6,768 bases of DNA, from NCBI GenBank assembly GCA_020631675.1, contig JAHDGT010000252.1, forward strand, positions 1 to 6,768. Direction: 5' to 3'. Under the pieces are notes generated by a model, which was not told where the DNA came from, searched no databases, and saw only the letters and a list, made by a program, of their open reading frames with translations. The stretch is from Bacteroidota bacterium. Its GTDB lineage: Bacteria; Bacteroidota; Bacteroidia; Chitinophagales; UBA2359. Numbering within the stretch: the stretch's first letter is position 1; each line of letters starts with the position of its first letter. A program made the position numbers and the translations under genes. Positions 1 to 4,590 of the stretch are shown here, one piece after another.

Positions 1-57
1 ACGCTTACTATTGCCCAGGTATCTAAAACCCAAATTTTTAGTTTAAATCTCAAATTT

Positions 58-121
58 TAATTCTTTTTTGATAATTTTTTGAGTCATTTCGAGCATATTG
101 CTAATTTTTGTAGTAATTTTG
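58..121. other. A/T-rich upstream region with four phased T-tracts
   Basis: Four related tracts of the form TAATT followed by a T-run and G occur here, ending at about 70, 81, 110 and 121. The spacings are 11, 29 and 11 bases, close to whole helical turns, so the DNA may be intrinsically bent. The last copy, at 114-121 (TAATTTTG), matches the Bacteroidota -7 consensus TAnnTTTG exactly, but no TTG lies at the right distance upstream. I see no gene in 1-224. The frame open from base 1 to the TAA at 58-60 gives only 19 residues without recognisable similarity, so it cannot be called the end of an upstream gene. Confidence 0.4.
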
Positions 122-122
122 T

Positions 123-166
123 CCTATCGGTATAAACCATTGGCTATGTCACCTATCAATATACCG
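123..166. repeat. Direct and inverted repeat upstream of the transglycosylase promoter
   Basis: CCTATCnnTATA occurs at 123-134 and again at 152-163, 29 bases apart start to start, in the same orientation. Overlapping these, CGGTATA at 128-134 and TATACCG at 160-166 form a perfect 7-bp inverted repeat with a 25-base spacer. The pair ends just before the proposed -33 element at 174. That is a reasonable position for a regulator binding site, although no regulator can be named. Confidence 0.35.
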
Positions 167-173
167 TTTGGAG

Positions 174-203
174 TTTGGTCCGGAACACGCTCCATTTACT
201 TTG
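174..203 (+). promoter_or_regulatory. Candidate Bacteroidota-type promoter for the transglycosylase gene
   Basis: TTTG at 174-177 is followed after 18 bases by TTACTTTG at 196-203. The second element matches TAnnTTTG at all defined positions except the A. Spacing and order fit the TTTG/TAnnTTTG promoter recognised by the Bacteroidota primary sigma factor. Transcription would start about 15 bases before the ATG at 225, giving a short leader. A second TTTG at 167-170 belongs to a tandem GTTTGG(A/T) repeat and is an alternative upstream element. Confidence 0.4.
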
Positions 204-224
204 ACGATTTAAATACTAAGTGCT

Positions 225-1004
225 ATGCATCCATTAAGTAACCCAACAGGATATACCACATCCTCCTCCTACCCCAATACCCCCAACTTGAGTCTGAACA
301 CCAAAACGATCAGCTTATTGCTCGTCATCATGTTGTTCAGTAACTTTCTGACCTACACCATCTTTAACATCGGACCAATCGGCAACCGACAAAGTGCTCA
401 TCAGGAACATGCTTATGCGGAAGCTGCTGCTCACAATAGGGCGAACAAAAACCTTTACCTCATAGACCATGCTGAGAAGTACGTCTATAATGTGGAACAC
501 TTCGAAAAGAAAGTTCGGCAGGTGAGTAAAGGTTTAGATATTCCACCAGAGTGGTTAATGGCGGTCATGTACTCAGAATCCAAATTCGACGCTTCGGTAT
601 CAAATTCAAAAGGTAGCGGGGCCACAGGCTTGATACAATGGATGCCCACTACTGCAAAAGACTTTGACATCACTGTGGAGAAACTCCGCAACCTGAACCA
701 TGTAGAACAGCTGGATTATGTTTTTAAGTACTTGGACCGGATCCAGAGAAGCAGAGGGGAATTCAAATCCATCACCGATTTGTATTTGGGCATTCTATAC
801 CCTAAGGCAGTAGGTGAAACGCCATGCTATACGCTTTACGCAAAGCCCTCTAAGACCTATGAAATGAACAGGATCTTAGATGAAAATAAAGATGGCATGG
901 TTACCGTCCAAGACATTACCGAACGCATGAAACGCATGTTCCCGACCGCTTACATGGCTCAAAAAGAAAGTCGTGGCAACGGTTGGATGTGGCTTGGCTT
1001 ATAA
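225..1004 (+). CDS. Membrane-anchored lytic transglycosylase-like protein with EF-hand-like loop
   Basis: A 259-residue protein with a hydrophilic Ser/Thr/Pro-rich N-terminus, one hydrophobic segment at about residues 29-48 and no signal-peptidase site, so probably a single-pass anchor with the rest outside the cytoplasm. Residues 105-172 resemble the goose-lysozyme/SLT fold. IPPEWLMAVMYSES carries the probable catalytic Glu118 in the family's characteristic ES pair, and SGATGLIQWMP (131-141) matches the conserved GLxQ-type motif. Family members cleave the MurNAc-GlcNAc bond of peptidoglycan to form anhydro-muropeptides. LGILYPKAVG (188-197) resembles a segment of phage-tail-type hydrolases as I remember them. 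Residues 219-230 (DENKDGMVTVQD) place D, N, D, T and D at positions 1, 3, 5, 9 and 12 of an EF-hand calcium loop. No LysM or SPOR domain is seen. The ATG follows a plausible promoter, and no Shine-Dalgarno site is visible. The fold assignment is firm; substrate and physiological role are inferred. Confidence 0.82.
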   Translation: MHPLSNPTGYTTSSSYPNTPNLSLNTKTISLLLVIMLFSNFLTYTIFNIGPIGNRQSAHQEHAYAEAAAHNRANKNLYLIDHAEKYVYNVEHFEKKVRQVSKGLDIPPEWLMAVMYSESKFDASVSNSKGSGATGLIQWMPTTAKDFDITVEKLRNLNHVEQLDYVFKYLDRIQRSRGEFKSITDLYLGILYPKAVGETPCYTLYAKPSKTYEMNRILDENKDGMVTVQDITERMKRMFPTAYMAQKESRGNGWMWLGL

Positions 1005-1031
1005 GTCTATAAGTAGACTTTCGTCAAGTCT
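1003..1031 (+). other. Two mutually exclusive small hairpins at the end of the transglycosylase gene
   Basis: AAGTCTA at 1003-1009, overlapping the stop codon, pairs perfectly with TAGACTT at 1014-1020 across a 4-base loop. The second arm can instead pair (AGACTT, 1015-1020) with AAGTCT at 1026-1031 across a 5-base loop. Only one of the two can form at a time. Both stems are short and A/T-rich, and there is no T-run immediately after them, so they are weak as terminators on their own. Confidence 0.4.
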
Positions 1032-1059
1032 CGTTTTCAATCATGCATAACACAACGAT

Positions 1060-1094
1060 GGGCAAGTCCGATATTAAAGTAATCGGTCTTGCCC
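1060..1094. terminator. Probable bidirectional terminator between convergent genes
   Basis: GGGCAAGTCCGAT at 1060-1072 and ATCGGTCTTGCCC at 1082-1094 form a 13-position stem with a single T-T mismatch (1067/1087) and a 9-base loop. It lies 55 bases after the transglycosylase stop and 9 bases beyond the stop of the minus-strand gene at 1104, so it could end both transcripts. A TTTGTT follows on the plus strand. The tail is only weakly T-rich on either side, so termination is inferred mainly from position and stem strength. Confidence 0.65.
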
Positions 1095-1103
1095 TTTGTT
1101 GAT

Positions 1104-1460
1104 TTATAGATTTGCCAACTCATCTTTCAATGATTTTTTCAGACCTTTTACTACTAAATCATAGCTGTGGTCGATCAATTCTTCTACCAATGCATCATTT
1201 AATGAGCCATCCATCGTAACAGTATTCCAATGCTTTTTATTCATGTGATATCCTGCTTGTACCGCAGGATAAGAAGCTCTTAAATCAATAGCTCGCTCGG
1301 GATCACATTTCAAGTTCACCGAGGGAGGAATATGCTCTAAACCCGTCAAGGCGAACATCTTTCCCATGACTTTAAAAACCAAAGTCACCTCATCAAAAGG
1401 GAAGCTTTCTGTTACTCCTTTCTTCCCCAAACAGTAATTCCTAATTTGTTCAATGTCCAT
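1104..1460 (-). CDS. MmcQ/YjbR family protein (CyaY-like fold)
   Basis: A 118-residue cytoplasmic protein, about the usual full length for this family. Family landmarks appear in order: FPFDEVTLVFKVMGKMFAL (20-38), VNLKCDPERAIDLR (48-61) and GYHMNKKHWNTVTMDG (70-85), followed by the C-terminal helix with ELIDHSYDLV (94-103). MmcQ/YjbR proteins share the double-winged CyaY-like fold and are often annotated as DNA-binding, but their biochemical role is poorly defined, so no function is asserted. The motif before the conserved HMNKKHW reads AGYH where PGYH is, to my knowledge, more common; this is a mild variation. The ATG at 1460 is 26 bases after a candidate TAnnTTTG element. The gene is alone on its strand, convergent with the transglycosylase and divergent from rnr. 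Confidence 0.9.
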   Translation of the reverse strand: MDIEQIRNYCLGKKGVTESFPFDEVTLVFKVMGKMFALTGLEHIPPSVNLKCDPERAIDLRASYPAVQAGYHMNKKHWNTVTMDGSLNDALVEELIDHSYDLVVKGLKKSLKDELANL

Positions 1461-1486
1461 AAAAATCAGATTTAACGATCTATTAA

Positions 1487-1494
1487 CAAAGCTA
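1487..1494 (-). promoter_or_regulatory. Candidate -7 element for the MmcQ/YjbR gene
   Basis: Read on the minus strand, 1494 to 1487 is TAGCTTTG, an exact match to the Bacteroidota -7 consensus TAnnTTTG, 26 bases upstream of the ATG. The nearest TTG upstream (1512-1510) is only 15 bases away, shorter than the usual 17-23, so the -33 element is uncertain. Confidence 0.45.
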
Positions 1495-1827
1495 AGAAAC
1501 TAAATTCCTCAAGAACTTGTCTATCTGTTTGAATAACAGAGGTAATTTAGAAAAGTGATTTGACACTAAATTTGAAGTTTTTCAGTAAAATCATGTTAAG
1601 TATCAATCAATCTTTGTTTGTATTTTACATAAGCAGCTGGTATTAATGTTATTTTCGTGCGATCATTGTGGAGATAGGCTTCATTATTGCTTAATAATGA
1701 GCTAGTTTAGATCAAACATAACATTCGATTAGGTTACAATAGTACCCCCTAAGGGTCTAAACCAAACAAGCAGAGCAACACACTAGCATAGCTATCATAA
1801 ACTTACAGCAGAACATTCTGTACCAGC
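1495..1827. other. Divergent intergenic region, no gene seen
   Basis: This stretch separates the divergent MmcQ/YjbR and rnr starts and is A/T-rich with stops in all frames. TAAATTTG at 1567-1574 is an exact plus-strand match to TAnnTTTG but lacks a correctly spaced TTG and would leave a leader of about 250 bases before rnr. TAGTTTAG at 1703-1710 is a one-mismatch match nearer rnr, also without a clear -33. ACCCCCTAAGGGT at 1744-1756 is a short dyad flanked by GGTT and AACC. I cannot name the rnr promoter with confidence. Confidence 0.5.
1681..1700. repeat. Perfect 8-bp inverted repeat in the rnr upstream region
   Basis: TCATTATT at 1681-1688 and AATAATGA at 1693-1700 are exact reverse complements around the spacer GCTT. 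It sits about 130 bases before the rnr start. It could be a dimeric regulator site or a weak RNA hairpin in a long leader. It has no G/C-rich stem or T-tail, so it is not a good terminator. Confidence 0.45.
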
Positions 1828-4086
1828 GTGCTAATAAAGAGATTCATTTTGAAGAAAAAAAGTGGAAAAAAATCGGCCTTAGAGAAGAAGATATTGGCCA
1901 TTTTCATGAATGCCCCCGATGCGAAATTGACCATCAAATCGGTGCTAAAAAAGATAGACCAACCCGACTTGCGTGAACGCCAAGCCTTGAAAGCCGCAGA
2001 GCGTTTATGGGAACGTGCGCTTTTAAATAAAGATAGAGGTAAATATTCCTTGAACTTAGATAAAGTCGGTCGCCCGGGTGAGGTCAAAAAGAAAAGCCCT
2101 AAAGCTGCTGGTGATAAGGCAAGCACTGGCAAGACTTATAAGAAAGGAAGTCAAGGCAAAGGACTTGATTTCATCATCGGTACAGTTGATCTGACCAGAA
2201 GTGGGTCAGCTTTTATCGTCAGTGATGATGTGGAACGAGATGTATTCATCCCAGCTCCACGAATAGGTACTGCCCTGCATGGTGATAAGGTGAAAGTAAA
2301 AATCAAAGATGCTCGTAAAAACCGCTTAGAAGGCGAGATCGTGGATGTCGTTGAAAGAAGACAAGATCAGTTCGTTGGTATTTTAAAGCTGAACGAAGAG
2401 AATAAATTCGCCTTCCTTATTCCTGATGACCCCAATATGCGTGTGGACCTTTTCGTACCCATGAGCAAGGTCAATGGTGCGAAAGACGGGCAAAAGGTCG
2501 TTGTGAAAGTCAAAGAATGGCATAAAGACAGAAAGAAGAAGCCTGTAGCGGAAGTAACGGACATACTTGGCAACCCAGGAAATAATGATGTGGAAATGCT
2601 ATCCATCTTAGTGGAAAGCAATTTCCCTTTAAGCTTCCCGGATGAGGTGATGCGTGAAGTGAACAATATGCCTACCATCATTTCAGAAGAGGTGATCGCA
2701 GCGCGTAGAGACATTAGAGATTGGCCGACCTTCACGATCGACCCACATGATGCGAAGGATTTTGACGATGCTTTGTCCTTCAGAAAAATGGAGAACGGGC
2801 ATTATGAAGTAGGCGTTCACATCGCTGATGTGACGCATTATGTAGAGCCGGGTTCTGCTATGGACAAGGAAGCGGCTAAAAGAGCTACCTCTGTCTATCT
2901 GGTGGATCGGGTAAATCCGATGTTCCCAGAGAAGCTCTCTAATATAGTTTGTTCTCTACGTCCGCATGAGGATAAGCTGTGCTTCTCCGCGATTTTTGAA
3001 TTGGATGACAAGGCAGAAATACACAATGAATGGTTTGGCAGAACAGTGATCCATTCGGATCACAGATTCACTTATGCCGACGCCCAAGAAGTACTAGATA
3101 CCGCAGAGGGTCCCCTCTCTGATGAAATGTGGAAGCTGAACCAATTGGCACAAGAATTAAGAGAGCGCAGATTTAAGCAAGGCTCTATTAATTTCGGTTC
3201 AGAAGAAGTACGCTTCGTATTAGATGACGAAGGCAAGCCTGTCGATGTTTATGTGAAACGCATCTTAGACTCTAATCTACTGATCGAAGATTTCATGTTG
3301 TTAGCGAACCGAAGGGTGGCTAATTATGTGAATGTGAAACAAGAAAGAGCCAGAAACATACCTTTTGTAAACAGGGTGCACGACTCGCCGAATGTGGAGA
3401 AGCTGATGGAATTTGCTCGCTTCGCTGCTACATTTGGCTATGAGATGAAGATCGATACTCCTGAGCAAATTTCCTCCTCCTTGAATAAAGTGATGGAAGA
3501 GATCCAAGGGAAACCCGAACAACATGTCTTAGAGCAATTGGCCATTCGCTGTATGGCGAAAGCGGTTTATAGCACTAAGAATGACGGGCATTACGGACTT
3601 GGTTTTAAAGAGTACGCGCACTTCACCTCTCCTATTCGTCGTTACCCGGATGTAATGGTGCACAGAATCTTGGCGAAGGTGCTTGATCCTAAAGCAAAAC
3701 TCGACTTTAGTGTTGGTCCATTGCAGTCTCAGTGTGAGCATTGTTCTAATATGGAGCGAAATGCATTGACCGCGGAGCGTAAATCCACGAAGTACAAGCA
3801 AGTGGAATACATGAGCGAGCGCATTGGAGAAGTCTTTACGGGCGTGATCAGCGGAGTGGTCAACTTCGGTTTCTTTGTTGAGATCGATGGCAATAAGTGC
3901 GAGGGCTTAGTACATACAGATGCTTTGAATGACGATAACTACTATTTTGACGATGTGCGTTTTCAGCATGTAGGGCACAATAGTGGTCGCAAGTTCCAGC
4001 TGGGTAGCCCGGTAAGAGTTCGGGTAAAAAAAGCTGATATGGAAAGTCGCAAGATCGACTTGGAATTAGCTGATGAGCCGACTTAG
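1828..4086 (+). CDS. rnr: Ribonuclease R (RNase II/RNB family 3'-5' exoribonuclease)
   Basis: Up to 752 residues, with the full RNase R order: basic winged-helix-like N-terminus (about 13-80), Lys-rich linker (85-112), two cold-shock domains (about 116-175 and 181-247), RNB catalytic domain (about 296-625) and S1 domain (667-748). RNase R degrades RNA processively from the 3' end, including structured mRNA and rRNA, using Mg2+. The active-site motif IDPHDAKDFDDA (304-315) supplies Asp305, 311, 313 and 314, equivalent to E. coli D272, D278, D280 and D281. The RNase II signature HYGLGFKEYAHFTSPIRRYP spans 588-607. The long basic C-terminal tail of E. coli RNase R is absent. Translation may begin at GTG 1828 or at TTG 1849 (MKKKSGKKS...); the latter has AAAGAG seven bases upstream and gives a typical basic N-terminus. 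The longer form is listed. The first in-frame ATG lies inside the winged helix and is too late. Confidence 0.97.
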   Translation: MLIKRFILKKKSGKKSALEKKILAIFMNAPDAKLTIKSVLKKIDQPDLRERQALKAAERLWERALLNKDRGKYSLNLDKVGRPGEVKKKSPKAAGDKASTGKTYKKGSQGKGLDFIIGTVDLTRSGSAFIVSDDVERDVFIPAPRIGTALHGDKVKVKIKDARKNRLEGEIVDVVERRQDQFVGILKLNEENKFAFLIPDDPNMRVDLFVPMSKVNGAKDGQKVVVKVKEWHKDRKKKPVAEVTDILGNPGNNDVEMLSILVESNFPLSFPDEVMREVNNMPTIISEEVIAARRDIRDWPTFTIDPHDAKDFDDALSFRKMENGHYEVGVHIADVTHYVEPGSAMDKEAAKRATSVYLVDRVNPMFPEKLSNIVCSLRPHEDKLCFSAIFELDDKAEIHNEWFGRTVIHSDHRFTYADAQEVLDTAEGPLSDEMWKLNQLAQELRERRFKQGSINFGSEEVRFVLDDEGKPVDVYVKRILDSNLLIEDFMLLANRRVANYVNVKQERARNIPFVNRVHDSPNVEKLMEFARFAATFGYEMKIDTPEQISSSLNKVMEEIQGKPEQHVLEQLAIRCMAKAVYSTKNDGHYGLGFKEYAHFTSPIRRYPDVMVHRILAKVLDPKAKLDFSVGPLQSQCEHCSNMERNALTAERKSTKYKQVEYMSERIGEVFTGVISGVVNFGFFVEIDGNKCEGLVHTDALNDDNYYFDDVRFQHVGHNSGRKFQLGSPVRVRVKKADMESRKIDLELADEPT
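1836..1841 (+). promoter_or_regulatory. Possible ribosome-binding site favouring the TTG 1849 start of rnr
   Basis: AAAGAG, a weak Shine-Dalgarno-like purine run, lies seven bases before the in-frame TTG at 1849. No comparable sequence precedes GTG 1828. If used, RNase R would be 745 residues. Bacteroidota often initiate without a Shine-Dalgarno site, so this is only suggestive. Confidence 0.35.
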
Positions 4087-4304
4087 TATAGGGTTCAACA
4101 ATCGCTAAAAAAACGTAACTGTTTAGGTCAGGCAATTTTGGCTGAAAAATATCTTTTTGCCCTTATACTTCAGCTTTCTTTCAAGCAAGCGCGGTGCGAT
4201 TCCTTTCAAGAAGAGCTTCGTCTAAGAACAAAAAGCTTCATTTTTCATCTCAAAAGCCCCAACCTAAATAGTTACAAAAAAACAAAAAAAGCATATTTCG
4301 TTAA
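4087..4304. other. Noncoding stretch between rnr and its terminator
   Basis: No credible gene lies in these 218 bases. The plus frame open from 4138 has a TTG start, no recognisable similarity, and runs straight through the terminator hairpin. A weak stem GGCAA (4131-4135) / TTGCC (4157-4161) and A-rich runs at 4276-4290 are the only structures noticed. The stretch is probably the rnr 3' untranslated region, or could hold an unrecognised small RNA. Confidence 0.45.
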
Positions 4305-4360
4305 CCGCAAGGAATATATTTTGATCTTTATCAAATGTATTTCTTGCGGCTTTTCATTTT
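4305..4360 (+). terminator. Long intrinsic terminator downstream of rnr
   Basis: The left arm 4305-4325 (beginning CCGCAAGGAATA) and right arm 4330-4349 (ending TTCTTGCGG) pair over about 20 bp, with two G-T wobbles, one bulged T and a CTTT loop. The right arm is followed by CTTTTCATTTTC. The upstream flank is A-rich (4276-4290), so the hairpin could also act on the minus strand. It lies about 220 bases after the rnr stop and separates rnr from the peptidase gene. Confidence 0.8.
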
Positions 4361-4375
4361 CTTAGCCTATTTTTG
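4344..4375 (+). promoter_or_regulatory. Candidate Bacteroidota-type promoter for the metallopeptidase gene
   Basis: TTG at 4344-4346 is followed after 21 bases by TATTTTTG at 4368-4375, an exact TAnnTTTG match. Spacing lies within the 17-23 range known for flavobacterial promoters. The -33 element lies inside the right arm of the rnr terminator. Transcription would start near 4382 and give a leader of about 200 bases containing the structured element at 4400-4563. Confidence 0.5.
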
Positions 4376-4399
4376 ATGGTAGGGCTAAATCTCTTCCTT

Positions 4400-4563
4400 T
4401 CCCGCGCAAGGGATAGGAGTGGTAATGAAGCTGGTGAATGCGCCCTGAGGGGCGGCTTACGAAAGCGACCTCGCGAAGCTCTTTGTAAGCCTGCCCCGAA
4501 GCAGCAGGCAGCAGCTGAATTTTAACGGATAGCCCGGTGACCTGCCGCAGGCGGGCATGCGCC
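4400..4563 (+). ncRNA. G/C-rich structured element (leader RNA or dispersed Bacteroidota repeat)
   Basis: This is markedly more G/C-rich than its surroundings and folds extensively. The core hairpin pairs GGGGCGGCTTAC (4449-4460) with GTAAGCCTGCCCC (4485-4497), 12 bp with one bulged T, and can extend by AAAG/CTTT (4462-4465/4481-4484). Outside it, AGCTG (4429-4433) pairs with CAGCT (4512-4516). Two facing copies of GGATAG close the element: GGGATAGGAGTGG (4410-4422) and ACGGATAGCCC (4525-4535), with GGG pairing CCC. A 3' hairpin joins GCCCG (4532-4536) to CGGGC (4552-4556) with an inner CCTG/CAGG. From memory, elements of the form GGGATAGnAG...CGGATAGCCCG recur between genes in Bacteroidota, but I cannot verify this here or assign an Rfam family. 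It lies between a promoter and the peptidase start, so it is either an RNA leader or an inserted repeat. Confidence 0.5.
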
Positions 4564-4590
4564 ATGATTGTATTTAAAAATCGACTTTTG

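Noticed and set aside
31..58. Start of a CRISPR-like array (CAAATTTT at 31-38 and 51-58)
   Set aside because: Only two 8-base A/T-rich copies 20 bases apart; too short and too few to be an array.
1..60. Frame open from the left edge to a TAA at 58-60, possible end of an upstream gene
   Set aside because: Only 19 residues with no recognisable similarity; such a short open stretch is expected by chance.
1803..2132. Minus-strand open frame of 109 codons overlapping the rnr start
   Set aside because: It is antisense to the well-supported RNase R N-terminus, its Lys-rich sense sequence explains the Phe/Leu-rich translation, and no family is recognisable.
4138..4365. Plus-strand open frame of 75 codons after rnr
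   Set aside because: It has a TTG start, no recognisable domain, and its second half is the terminator hairpin; A- and T-runs explain the Lys/Phe-rich composition.
4400..4563. Insertion sequence or MITE with terminal inverted repeats
   Set aside because: I found no matching terminal repeats or target-site duplication at the edges; the internal stems explain the dyads.
4087..4590. tRNA or rRNA gene in the rnr-peptidase gap
   Set aside because: The hairpins do not form a cloverleaf, there is no CCA end or T-loop motif, and no rRNA-like segment is visible.
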